Of a stretch of DNA of 64,000 nt, positions 7,982 to 16,944 are shown one piece after another (the first letter of the stretch is position 1; the number at the start of each line of letters is the position of its first letter). The stretch is from NCBI RefSeq assembly GCF_014842995.1, contig NZ_JACYXL010000003.1:62001-126000 (forward strand), read 5' to 3'. The position numbers and the translations under genes are program-made. The notes under the pieces were generated by a model. The model was not told the DNA's origin and did not search any database. It was given only the letters and a program-made list of their open reading frames with translations. Origin of the DNA: Rhodanobacter sp. 7MK24. Lineage in GTDB: Bacteria > Pseudomonadota > Gammaproteobacteria > Xanthomonadales > Rhodanobacteraceae.

Positions 7982-9181
7982 ATGGCTCCCTATATGTCGC
8001 AACTCGAGAAAGGCAGCCCCATCACCGGCCAGTCGTTGCTTGAAGACACAAGCCTGCCGGCTGCGGCCATCCTCGAATCGGCGCTGGCCAACAACATCGC
8101 GTGGATGCAGCGCTTCGCCGACGACCATGGCGCGCAACTCGCGCCGCACGGCAAGACCACGATGACGCCGGCGCTGTTCCGACGCCAGCTCGATGCCGGC
8201 GCCTGGGGTATCACGCTGGCCAACGCCGTGCAGTGCGCAGCGGCCTTTGAATATGGCATCACGCGCCTGCTGATGGCCAACCAGCTGGTTGGCTCGCCCA
8301 ACATGGCAATCATCGCCAGCCTTGTCGAACGCGGCGCGGACTACTGCTGCCTGGTCGACAGCGCGGCGAATGTCGAAGCCTTGAACCGCTTTTTCGCGGA
8401 ACGCGGCCTGACCCTGCAGGTGCTGGTCGAACTCGGCGTACCCGGCGGCCGTTGCGGGGTACGCGACGCATCCGCACTGACGGCGCTGGTCGATGCCATT
8501 GCGGCCGCGCCGGCAATCACGCTCTGCGGCATCGAAGGCTACGAGGGACTGATCGGCGGCGAGCATGCCGTGGAACGCGTCCGCACCTACGCCGGTCAGC
8601 TCGTCGCCACCTTGCGCGGACTCATGGATGCGGGTGCGTTTGGCGGCCGCAAGCCGATCGTCACCGCGGCCGGTTCGCAGTGGTTCGACCTGATCGCCGA
8701 AGCGTTCGACCAGGCGGATCTGCGCGAGCACTGCATGAGCATCCTGCGGCCGGGCTGTTATGTCGTCCACGACCATCGCTCGTACCGCGACGCACTGGCC
8801 GAAGTGAAGGAACGCCATCCTGAACTCGAAGGCGGACTGCAGCCGGCCCTGGCCGTGTTCGCCCACGTGCAGTCGCTGCCCGAACCCGGCTTGGCAGTGA
8901 TCGCCATGGGCAAGCGCGACATCTCCTGCGACCCCGATCTGCCGATTCCGCTGCAACGGCACCGCCCTGGCGAACCAGCGCGCCCGCTGCAGGATTGCGC
9001 GACCCGCAAGGTGATGGACCAGCACACCATGCTGGCGATCCCGGCCCAGTCCGACCTGCGTATCGGCGACGTCGTCTCGTTCGGCGCCTCGCATCCCTGT
9101 CTGACGTTCGACAAGTGGCGGCAGATCCTGCGTGTCGACGACGAACTGCGCGTGCTGGAAGCAATGCCGACGTTCTTCTGA
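7982..9181 (+). CDS. PLP-dependent D-amino-acid deaminase/aldolase-like enzyme (alanine-racemase N fold)
   Basis: 399 residues of the D-threonine aldolase / D-serine dehydratase-like family, which joins an alanine-racemase-type barrel to a C-terminal beta domain. The PLP lysine is K58 in APHGKTTMTP. The late SHPCLTFDKWR supplies the metal-binding H371 and C373 typical of the group. The reaction is probably deamination or retro-aldol cleavage of a D-amino acid, using PLP and a divalent metal. The start at 7982 is chosen from family alignment; ATG 7994 is an alternative and the ribosome binding site is weak. It follows a GACA-CGTTGTC operator-like site and may be co-controlled with the chitinase gene. 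Confidence 0.85.
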   Translation: MAPYMSQLEKGSPITGQSLLEDTSLPAAAILESALANNIAWMQRFADDHGAQLAPHGKTTMTPALFRRQLDAGAWGITLANAVQCAAAFEYGITRLLMANQLVGSPNMAIIASLVERGADYCCLVDSAANVEALNRFFAERGLTLQVLVELGVPGGRCGVRDASALTALVDAIAAAPAITLCGIEGYEGLIGGEHAVERVRTYAGQLVATLRGLMDAGAFGGRKPIVTAAGSQWFDLIAEAFDQADLREHCMSILRPGCYVVHDHRSYRDALAEVKERHPELEGGLQPALAVFAHVQSLPEPGLAVIAMGKRDISCDPDLPIPLQRHRPGEPARPLQDCATRKVMDQHTMLAIPAQSDLRIGDVVSFGASHPCLTFDKWRQILRVDDELRVLEAMPTFF

Positions 9182-9353
9182 TATCCGGATGCGGGAACTC
9201 CAAAGTCCACGCCAGTTTGTTGTCGCCCGTCCCGACGCCCATCGCACCCGCGATGCGGCCGTGGAAACCACGTATCGCCATTGAGGCGATCGACCCGGCT
9301 TTTCAACGCCAACCCGGTCATGGACAAGCGAGGGACCTGGATCTGGCTCTCGC

Positions 9354-10625
9354 TTAACGTACTCCGCGTACCGGCAGGATGGCCCACGCACCCAGCGCCA
9401 CGAAGACCGCCGCCGCGACGAACAGGGTCGCATAGCTCCCGCCGCTCAGGGACAAGATGCCCGGGGCAATTGCCGGCATCAGCGACTGCGGCAGGACACT
9501 GGCGATGTTGAAAATGCCCAGATTCCTGGCCGCATGGGTTTCGCGCTCCGGCAACACATCGTTCACCAGCGCGAGATCGGCGGCCAGATATACGCCCTGC
9601 GCGATGCCGGCCACGGCCATGCCCGCAAGGAACCAGGGATACGACGCGGCGAAGGCGATCACCAACAGGGCCAGCGCATAGGCGAGCGCCCCGCCGCACA
9701 CGAAAACCTTGCGCCGCCCGAGGGCGTCGGACAGGCCGCCTCCCAGAATGCTGAAGACAGCAACCGTGCAGGACTGCACCAGGGTGGACAGGAAGATCCA
9801 GCGCGGCACATCGGCCGGCGCGCAACCCAGTTGACGGATCAGGTAGAACTCCTGGTAGGTCATCAACAGTGCGACCCCGGCGTAGAGCAGGAAGCGGCTG
9901 TTCCAGGTCCAGGCGAAATCGGGGAAGCGCAGCGGATTGATCCAGAAGCTGCCGAGGAATTCGCGCCATCCGTAGCGTGGCCGTTGCGCCTCGGCCAAGC
10001 GGTGGTCAGGCAATGCCCAAGCCAGGATGAGCGCGCCGGCCAGGGCGACCGCAGCCGGCACCAGGAAAGTCGCGAGCGTGGAATCGGCGAGCGCCTCGAC
10101 CAGGAAGGTGCCGCCCGCCATGCCCAGCGGCAAGCTGATGTTCACGATGCCCGACACCATGCCCCGCTGCGACGCCGGGATCTGGTCCGAAAGGATCGCC
10201 GCCAGCGCGGCCAGCTGCGCGTTGTAAGCGAGCTGCGCGACGCACCAGCCCAGCAGCAGCTGCGGGACCGACGCGGCCGTCGCGATGATCGCCAATCCCG
10301 CCATTCCCCCCAGCGCGCCGGCAACCAGCCACGGCCGGCGCATGCCGAAGCGCGAGGTCGTGCGATCCGACAGGCGGCCGAAAAACGGATTGCCGAACAG
10401 CGCCATCAAGGCGCCCACGCCCACCACCAGCGACAGGCTGCCGGTCGCGTGCGCTGGCGCGATCTCGCGCACGCGCATCGCCAGACCCACCAGGATGGGC
10501 GGAAGCAGGGCCATCCACAGCCCCATGTACGCCAGGCCATAGATCAGGATGAACGGCCAGCCGGCACGGCGTGCGTACGGCGCCGCAACCGCATGCGCGC
10601 GCGCTTGCGGGGGAAGCCAACGCAT
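9354..10625 (-). CDS. MFS sugar transporter
   Basis: About 423 residues and twelve hydrophobic segments in two halves of six. The MFS loop-2 motif appears as GRLSDRTTSRFGMRRPWL, and the equivalent GGLSDALGRRKVF is in the second half. The GMRRPWL variant resembles glycoside/sucrose-type porters, fitting the surrounding LacI, TonB-dependent receptor and GH3 genes, so it probably takes up the sugar product across the inner membrane. The start is ATG 10625 (MRWLPPQ); a GTG at 10652 is a fair alternative. The upstream extension that overlaps lacI is not family-like. It lies 91 bases after the lacI stop, likely the same operon. Confidence 0.85.
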   Translation of the reverse strand: MRWLPPQARAHAVAAPYARRAGWPFILIYGLAYMGLWMALLPPILVGLAMRVREIAPAHATGSLSLVVGVGALMALFGNPFFGRLSDRTTSRFGMRRPWLVAGALGGMAGLAIIATAASVPQLLLGWCVAQLAYNAQLAALAAILSDQIPASQRGMVSGIVNISLPLGMAGGTFLVEALADSTLATFLVPAAVALAGALILAWALPDHRLAEAQRPRYGWREFLGSFWINPLRFPDFAWTWNSRFLLYAGVALLMTYQEFYLIRQLGCAPADVPRWIFLSTLVQSCTVAVFSILGGGLSDALGRRKVFVCGGALAYALALLVIAFAASYPWFLAGMAVAGIAQGVYLAADLALVNDVLPERETHAARNLGIFNIASVLPQSLMPAIAPGILSLSGGSYATLFVAAAVFVALGAWAILPVRGVR

Positions 10626-10716
10626 TGCGGCTTCAGCCTTGTCGTCGGTCACCTTCGTCGCCCCATGGATACGCGTGCCAGGCGTAGTCGAACCCGACGC
10701 CGGCAACGAACGAATA

Positions 10717-11730
10717 CTACGGTTTCCCGGGCGACGCGGTGGATCCGCGCAATTCCATCTGGTAGGGCACGCGCGCCTGCTGGCGAGCAGCGGGGTCGCG
10801 GATCGATTGCAATACGCTCTCGACAGCGAGGCAGCCAAGCTCGCGACACGGCTGGTGCACCGTCGTCAGGCTGGGCGAGATCAGCTGCGATACCGGCGTG
10901 CCGTCGAATCCGCAGACCGACAGGTCGGCGGGAATGGCCAGTCCGCGATCGTAGGCTTCGCGCATCACGCCGCAGGCCATGTCGTCGTTCGCCGCAAAGA
11001 TCGCCGTGGGCGGACGCCGGCGGTCGAGCAGCCATTTGGCGCCGGCCACGCCCGAAGCGAAAGCGAAATCCCCTTCCGCCACCAGCGACTCGTCGTACGC
11101 AATGCCGGCCTTGCGCAGCGCGTCGCGATAGCCGCTAAGCCGCCAGGTACGCGCACCGTGCCCCGGCAGCCCGGCGATATGCCCTATCCGCCGGTGCCCC
11201 AGCGAGATCAGGTGTTCGACGATCTCGGCGGCCGCCCTGCGCTCGTCGAAACCGACATCAATGCGCGACTGGCGCAATTTGGAGGAAATCGTCGAATAGG
11301 GAATGTCCAACTCGTCGAGGCGCTGCAGCAGTTTGGCGTTGTTTGCATGCGGCGGCACCAGCACCAGCGCGTCCGGCCGGTGCTGCGCCACGAAGCCGTC
11401 GATCCGTGCGGCCAGATCGTCGCCCGCGTCGAAGGGATGCAGCACGGCGTTGTACGGCGTTCCCTTGCACGCCTGCAGCACGCCCACGATCAATTCCATG
11501 GTGTAGCTGGAACCGGCCATCGGGTTGTCGTACAGCAGTGCGACCAGATGCGAACGATTCCCCGCAAGGCTGCGCGCGGACGCGTTGGGCACGTAGTTGA
11601 GCGCGCGGATCGAAGCCTCGATCCGCGTGCGCAGCGTGGCACGCACGCTCGGTTGGCCGTTGAGCACGCGGGATACCGTCTTGGTGGATACGCCCGCATG
11701 CGCAGCGACGTCTTCGATTCTCGCAGGCAT
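10717..11730 (-). CDS. LacI-family transcriptional repressor
   Basis: 337 residues. Residues 1-50 form the LacI helix-turn-helix plus hinge (RIEDVAAHAGVSTKTVSRVLNG, then YVPNASARSLAGNRS), and 60-330 a periplasmic-binding-type effector domain. AIFAANDDMACGVM and LSVCGFDGTPVSQLISPSLTTV are typical of sugar-responsive members. It is expected to be released from DNA by a sugar derived from the local substrate. Two operator-like sites with a CAGCGCTG core lie about 100 bases upstream, between this gene and the divergent receptor gene. It precedes the MFS porter on the same strand. Confidence 0.93.
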   Translation of the reverse strand: MPARIEDVAAHAGVSTKTVSRVLNGQPSVRATLRTRIEASIRALNYVPNASARSLAGNRSHLVALLYDNPMAGSSYTMELIVGVLQACKGTPYNAVLHPFDAGDDLAARIDGFVAQHRPDALVLVPPHANNAKLLQRLDELDIPYSTISSKLRQSRIDVGFDERRAAAEIVEHLISLGHRRIGHIAGLPGHGARTWRLSGYRDALRKAGIAYDESLVAEGDFAFASGVAGAKWLLDRRRPPTAIFAANDDMACGVMREAYDRGLAIPADLSVCGFDGTPVSQLISPSLTTVHQPCRELGCLAVESVLQSIRDPAARQQARVPYQMELRGSTASPGKP

Positions 11731-12173
11731 GTGCAGATACCGCCCCTGTGTGGCTTGCAGCGCTCCATGCTACCCCAAGCCGACGGCCCGCAGTCATCCG
11801 GATTCCGCCCATTTCGTCCAAAAGTACCAGCGCTGGTATTTTCTATTGACAGCGCTGGTACTTTTGACTAGCTTGCGAAACGCGCTAGAGCCCGTGCGCC
11901 ACGGAACGTAAGTGCAAGAGGGAAAGGGGAAGGTGTTCAGCCGGCGATCGCCGCGACGTGCCGCAGCAATTGCGCTGCCGCACGCATTCGCGAATGCGAT
12001 CGCTCCCCGCTTGGCCGCAACGGCCGCCGTGGCATGCAGGCTTGATCCGGTTTGCCGACCAGCGGCCGAAGGCGAAGCGGCCTGAATTCCGGGCCGCAGA
12101 CGGAACACGCCGGGCAGCGAGGGGACGAACACGCGCCGGCCGGACATTCACTGAACATTGGGGAGATATCGAA
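11731..12173. other. Intergenic control region between lacI and receptor gene
   Basis: 443 bases holding paired operators at 11825-11859, then a long 5' leader (11880-12173) before the receptor's GTG start. The leader has no convincing ORF; open frames across it on both strands lack family similarity. Confidence 0.6.
11825..11859. promoter_or_regulatory. Paired LacI-type operators overlapping a -35 box
   Basis: TACCAGCGCTGGTA at 11825-11838 is a perfect 14-bp palindrome. A second site, ACAGCGCTGGT at 11849-11859, keeps the CAGCGCTG core and right half. Their centres are 22 bp apart, two helical turns, so a dimer pair could bind one face. The TTGACA hexamer at 11846-11851 overlaps the second site and could be the -35 of the receptor promoter, so repression by steric exclusion is plausible. 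No good -10 was identified. Confidence 0.65.
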
Positions 12174-15100
12174 GTGAAGAAGCAGTCCATGCATTCGCAT
12201 GCAGGCAACGTCAACCAACTGCGCCTGCTGCCTTTCGCGATCGCGGCGACCTTGTTTGCGGCTGGCCCATCGCACGCGCAAGCCACACAGCCCGCGCCGC
12301 AGACCACCGACCAGACCGCGCCCACCGCCCCTGCTGCGGCGAAGGACGCCAAGACTGCGGACAAGAAAAAGGACGCCACCACGACGGCCAGCGAAAAGGA
12401 AGCGAAGCAACTCACCGGCATGACCGTCAACGGTTACTCGGGCAGCTTGAACCGCGCGCAGGAAATCAAGCGTTATGCCGACACGGTGGTCGATGCGATC
12501 TCGGCGCAGGACGCCGGCTCCCTGCCCGACACCTCGGTCACCGAGGCGTTGCAGCGCGTGCCGGGCGTGGCCGTGAGCGCCTTCGGCGTCGCGGCCGATC
12601 CGGATCACTTCTCCATCCAGGGTTCCGACATCAGCCTGCAAGGCCTGCCCTACACCAGCACGCTGTTCAACGGCCGCTCGGTGTTTTCCGCCGGCGGCGG
12701 CCAGGGGCTGAACTTCTCCACGGTGTCGCCGGAGCTTATCGGTTCGGTGGTGGTGAGCAAGAACCAGACGGCGGACATGCTCGAAGGCGGCATCGCCGGC
12801 TCGATCGATCTCAATACGCGTAAACCCTTCGACAGCAGCAAGGACACGCAGGCCTCCATCACGGTCGGCAATTACTGGGGCAGCCTCGACAAGAAGGGCA
12901 CGCCGCAGATCTCCGGCCTGCTCAGCCACAACTGGGATACCGACATCGGCCGTTTCGGCGTGCTGGGCAACATCGCCTACGACCGCATCGACCAGGCCGA
13001 CAACGCGATCTCGCTGGTCGATTTCCAGCGACGCTGCAACGGCTGCACGCTGCCGGGCTCGCGCAACGATGACTTCCCCGGCCTGGCGCCCGGTCAATAC
13101 GCCTACGTGCCGATCGGCGGCGACCTGCGTACCCAGGACGAAACCAGCACGCGCTTCGGCAGCGTGTTCGCGGCGCAGTGGGAAAGCCCGGACAAGGCCT
13201 TGCAGGCCACGCTGGAATGGGATCGCGCTTCGGACACGGAAACCGCCTACGAGCACACCCTGCAGGCTTCCACGGACGGTTGCGCCTGGTCGGATCCCAA
13301 CCAGTGCGACATCCCGCTGGCAGGCACCTACCCCACGTTCAATTCGCAGGGCGTGTTCCAGTCGGGCATCGTCACGGCGTTGCCCAGTGCGTACAACTAC
13401 CCGTCCACGTATGGCGGCCTGCCGACGCAGCTCGACAGCACGGCATACCGCAACCGCTACGTCACCAACGACTACAGCTTCAACCTGAAGTGGAACGTCA
13501 CCGACCGGTTGCACCTGAGCGCCGATGCGCAGGACACCAATTCCACCTACGACAACTTCTATTACTACATCCGCCAGTTGACCATGGCGAACTGGGACAT
13601 TGCCCTGCACGGCAACAACGTGCCCAGCATCAGCATTCTCTCGCCGGACCCCAACGAAACGACGGCGCAGTACTTCGGCAATCCCAACAACACCTACTGG
13701 GCGGCGGCGCAGGACCACGAGGAGCATTCCTGGGGCAACCAGCGCACCTTCCGCCTGGACGGCACCTTCGACATCGACAAGGGTTTCCTGGACAACCTCC
13801 AGTTCGGCGTCCGCCACTCCGACCAGAGCGAGGTGGTGCAGAACTCGGATTACAACTACGAGGCCGTCAGCTCGCCGAGCCCGGGGATCAGCGTGGTGAC
13901 CGCGGCCAACACGCCCGGCGACGTCGCCCCATACAACGTCAACCTGCCGGCCTTCAGCGGCGGCAACTTCGGCATCGTCGCGCCCTACTTCAACCTGAAT
14001 CCGCTCACGCAGTTCCAGCAAGCGGCCAGCGTGATGCAGCAGATCAACCAGCAATGGTTCGCGATGAATCCCGGCATGGCCGGCGGCCCGTACTACACCA
14101 ACTTCCAGCGCGAGCAGTACGTGGCAGGCGACGTCTTCGTGCCGGGCACGTATTACCTGCCGCAGGAAATCGCCTCCAACGAGGAAAAGACCAACGCCGC
14201 CTACCTGCGCCTGAACTTCGGCAACGACAACACCGATTTCCTCAGCGGCATCCAGATCAGCGGCAACATCGGCCTGCGCTACGTGCATACGCAGGACGAG
14301 GCCTCGGGCTTCCTGCTGCTGCCGAACATGAACCAGACGCTCAATGGCAAGACCATCGCGGAGTATTGCCAGCAGAGCGCGAGCGGCCCGGCGCCGCAGC
14401 CGGGCACGTTCTGCGCGCTGACACCTGCGCAGCAACAGCAGTACGTGAGCTTCGCCAACGGCGCGTACACGCCGATCACAGCCAGCCATTCCTACGGCAA
14501 CTGGCTGCCCAGCTTCAACCTGGCCATCGGCTGGACCAGTGACCTCGTCACCCGCTTCGCGTTCTCCGAGTCGATCTACCGGCCGACGCTCAACCAGTTG
14601 CAGGCCGGGCAGACGATCAGCGGGCTGTTGCCCTACGGCACCAACGGCAGCACGGCACCGACCCTGTCGAATGGCTATACCGGCGCGAACCCCTACCTCA
14701 CGCCCATCACGGCGCACAACTTCGACCTGACCCAGGAGTGGTATTTCGGCAACGTCGGCTCCCTGTCCGGCACGCTGTTCTGGAAGCAGTTGAACAACAC
14801 CATCCAGTACATCACCAACGTGGTCGACACCACGGTGACGAACAATGGCGTGAGCTTCCCGGAGCAGTATACGGCGGGCCTCGCCAACCTCGACCAGAAG
14901 GGCAGCGTGGGCGGCCTGGAACTGGCCTACCAGCAGAAATACGATTTCCTGCCCGGCTGGTTGTCCGGTTTCGGCACGCAGATGAACTACACCTACATCA
15001 AGCCGCACGGGCTGGGTTTCGGCGTGGTCGACTACTGCCCCTCCGGTTACGTGGCACCCACGCAGTGCGTCAATCAGCTCAAGCTGCCGCCGTCCGAACT

Positions 15101-15428
15101 GTCCCGCGACACCTACAACTTCACCGTGTATTACGAGAAGGGCCCGCTGTCCGCACGTCTCGCCTACAACTGGCGCTCGGCCTTCCTGATCACGGGCCAG
15201 GAGGCGGACTATCCGTTCCTGCCGGTGATGGCCGATTCGCAGGGCCAGTTGGACGCTTCGCTGATCTATGCGCTCAACGACCACGTCAAGATCTCGCTGC
15301 AGGCGGCCAACATCCTGAACTCCACGTTCAAGACCAGCGAAATCGTAAACACGGACGGCCTGGAAGTACCCAAGGGCTTCTTCCGCGACGACACCCGCTA
15401 CAACCTCAGCTTGCGCGCAAGCTTCTGA
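12174..15428 (+). CDS. TonB-dependent outer-membrane receptor (carbohydrate type)
   Basis: 1084 residues. A signal peptide ends SHAQ, a Lys/Ala/Thr-rich spacer follows, and then the plug domain: VDAISAQDAGSLPDTSVTEALQRVPGV and later SVVVSKNQTADMLEGGIAGSIDLNTRKPF. The rest is a long beta-barrel with repeated aromatic strands ending LSLRASF, with the C-terminal Phe required for insertion. This plug type is common in large Xanthomonadales and Caulobacter receptors for plant or chitin saccharides. The start is GTG 12174, eight bases after GGGGAG at 12160. The longer ATG at 11958 has no ribosome binding site. LacI and operators upstream suggest sugar-inducible expression; ligand unknown. Confidence 0.93.
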   Translation: MKKQSMHSHAGNVNQLRLLPFAIAATLFAAGPSHAQATQPAPQTTDQTAPTAPAAAKDAKTADKKKDATTTASEKEAKQLTGMTVNGYSGSLNRAQEIKRYADTVVDAISAQDAGSLPDTSVTEALQRVPGVAVSAFGVAADPDHFSIQGSDISLQGLPYTSTLFNGRSVFSAGGGQGLNFSTVSPELIGSVVVSKNQTADMLEGGIAGSIDLNTRKPFDSSKDTQASITVGNYWGSLDKKGTPQISGLLSHNWDTDIGRFGVLGNIAYDRIDQADNAISLVDFQRRCNGCTLPGSRNDDFPGLAPGQYAYVPIGGDLRTQDETSTRFGSVFAAQWESPDKALQATLEWDRASDTETAYEHTLQASTDGCAWSDPNQCDIPLAGTYPTFNSQGVFQSGIVTALPSAYNYPSTYGGLPTQLDSTAYRNRYVTNDYSFNLKWNVTDRLHLSADAQDTNSTYDNFYYYIRQLTMANWDIALHGNNVPSISILSPDPNETTAQYFGNPNNTYWAAAQDHEEHSWGNQRTFRLDGTFDIDKGFLDNLQFGVRHSDQSEVVQNSDYNYEAVSSPSPGISVVTAANTPGDVAPYNVNLPAFSGGNFGIVAPYFNLNPLTQFQQAASVMQQINQQWFAMNPGMAGGPYYTNFQREQYVAGDVFVPGTYYLPQEIASNEEKTNAAYLRLNFGNDNTDFLSGIQISGNIGLRYVHTQDEASGFLLLPNMNQTLNGKTIAEYCQQSASGPAPQPGTFCALTPAQQQQYVSFANGAYTPITASHSYGNWLPSFNLAIGWTSDLVTRFAFSESIYRPTLNQLQAGQTISGLLPYGTNGSTAPTLSNGYTGANPYLTPITAHNFDLTQEWYFGNVGSLSGTLFWKQLNNTIQYITNVVDTTVTNNGVSFPEQYTAGLANLDQKGSVGGLELAYQQKYDFLPGWLSGFGTQMNYTYIKPHGLGFGVVDYCPSGYVAPTQCVNQLKLPPSELSRDTYNFTVYYEKGPLSARLAYNWRSAFLITGQEADYPFLPVMADSQGQLDASLIYALNDHVKISLQAANILNSTFKTSEIVNTDGLEVPKGFFRDDTRYNLSLRASF

Positions 15429-15450
15429 CGAAGTGCGCCCGGCAAGCCCC

Positions 15451-15482
15451 GTCATGGCGCATGCCCAGGCATGCGCCATGAC
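15451..15482 (+). terminator. Perfect 15-bp inverted repeat after the receptor gene
   Basis: GTCATGGCGCATGCC, a two-base spacer and its exact complement form a strong hairpin 22 bases past the receptor stop. There is no T tract, so it may be an attenuator or an mRNA 3'-end stabiliser that lowers expression of the downstream genes relative to the receptor. Confidence 0.45.
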
Positions 15483-15529
15483 GACGGGATGAAACAGCAG
15501 CGCGGCTGCGCCCCTCCGCTTGGGTCAAC

Positions 15530-16834
15530 ATGGCGATCATCGAATTCGTTGCAACCGGATCCGACCAGGCACGGCGACGCTGGCTGGCCGGGAGCGCCGC
15601 CTGCCTGGCGCTTGCCATGTCTTCGATATCGCCCGTCCGCGCGGAAGCTGCGGCGTCGACGCCAGCCGCGGGCGCAGGTTCTCCGACCGCACGGATCGAG
15701 TCTCGCGCACGCGCCGGTTGCGATGCCATCGCTGCGCGCGTGGATGCGCTGCCGGGCAACACCCCGGTACTGCTGCGCAGTTACGACAACCGGCGCGGGC
15801 AAGGCGCCCCTGCCCTTTCGCCCATCCGCACGGCGGCGTTCACCTATGACAACGCGCTTGCCGTCATCGCCCTGCTCGCATGCCACAGGCAGCCTGAGGC
15901 GGAACGCATCGGCGAGGCATTGCGCCTCGCCGCAGTGAACGACACGCGACTGCGCGATGCGTATCGCGCCGGTCCCGTCGAAGGCGACAAGCCCTTGCCG
16001 AATGGATGGTGGGACGCCCGGCAGAAGCATTGGGTCGACGCTGCGCACCAATACGCCGGCGCGTATCAGGACGGCACATCGTGCGGAAACATCGCATGGA
16101 CTGCGCTGGCACTTCTGGCACTGCACGACGCCACCGGCGAAGTGCGCTGGCGCGATGCCGCCGTACATCTTGCCGACTGGGTCGTCGTCCACGCTGCGGA
16201 CCCGCACGACGCGGCTGGATTCTATGGCGGCGTCGAGTCCTTCCTGCTGGTGCCGCGGCAGGCGGCATGGAAATCGACCGAGCACAACATCGATCTTGCC
16301 GCGATGTTCGAATGGCTGCAGCGGATCTCCGCACCGGGAAACGACTGGAACACACAGGCGCGCAACGCCCGGGCTTTTGTGGTTGCGCAGTGGGATGCCG
16401 CGAGCGGGCACTTCTGGACGGGCACCGAGGGCGATGGCGCGACGCCGCTGCGCTCACCCTCCGCCCTCGACGTGCAACTCTGGGCGCAACTGCTGCCGGA
16501 AGCGCCGAAGACGTGGCAGCGCGCGCTGGCCTGGGTCGAGCGCATGCATGCCGTCGAAGGCGGCTTCGATTTCACCGACGTCCGCGACGGGATATGGACG
16601 GAAGGCACCGCGCAGGCCGCGCTCACCTACCGCTGGACCGGCGACGAAGCCAAGGCGGACGTGCTGCTTGCGTCGGTCGCGCAACAAACCTCATCGGGCG
16701 GCTTCCTGTACGCCACGCCAAAGCCGCGCATCACCGCGCTGTATTCCTACTACTACCACCGGCCGTGCCTCGCCGCGACGGCATGGGCCGTGATCGCCGC
16801 GTCCAATCGCAATCCGTATCTGCCAAAACCATGA
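15530..16834 (+). CDS. Exported protein with alpha/alpha-barrel glycosidase-like repeats, unclassified
   Basis: 434 residues. The N-terminus ARRRWLAGSAACLALA looks like a Tat or Sec signal ending near residue 40. The body has regularly spaced aromatic- and Ala-rich helix pairs (TYDNALAVIALLA, NIAWTALALLALHDATG, AALTYRWTGDEAKADVLL), as in six-hairpin glycosidases and related lyases. Conserved-looking acidic/aromatic clusters are NGWWDARQKHW, HQYAGAYQDG and GGFDFTDVRDGIWTEG. I cannot assign a known family. It lies between the receptor and GH3 genes, so a periplasmic role in the same saccharide's breakdown is likely. The ribosome binding site is weak. Confidence 0.7.
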   Translation: MAIIEFVATGSDQARRRWLAGSAACLALAMSSISPVRAEAAASTPAAGAGSPTARIESRARAGCDAIAARVDALPGNTPVLLRSYDNRRGQGAPALSPIRTAAFTYDNALAVIALLACHRQPEAERIGEALRLAAVNDTRLRDAYRAGPVEGDKPLPNGWWDARQKHWVDAAHQYAGAYQDGTSCGNIAWTALALLALHDATGEVRWRDAAVHLADWVVVHAADPHDAAGFYGGVESFLLVPRQAAWKSTEHNIDLAAMFEWLQRISAPGNDWNTQARNARAFVVAQWDAASGHFWTGTEGDGATPLRSPSALDVQLWAQLLPEAPKTWQRALAWVERMHAVEGGFDFTDVRDGIWTEGTAQAALTYRWTGDEAKADVLLASVAQQTSSGGFLYATPKPRITALYSYYYHRPCLAATAWAVIAASNRNPYLPKP

Positions 16835-16944
16835 GCTTGCCGTCCATGGGCGGGCGCACCGGAAATCGTGCACCATGCCTGTCGTCCCGCACCTGCGATG
16901 CGCGTGCTTCCAACCTGATTTTTTTGCAACCCGAAGGGAACGTC

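Noticed and set aside
11937-15479. 1180-codon open frame antisense to the TonB-dependent receptor
   Set aside because: Composition is that of a complement frame in GC-rich DNA (Arg/Gly/Val/His-rich) with no domain, signal or ribosome binding site; the plus-strand receptor explains the region.
16006-16944. In-frame upstream extension of the GH3 gene
   Set aside because: It overlaps the previous gene out of frame and is Arg-rich; the signal peptide and ribosome binding site place the start at 16945.
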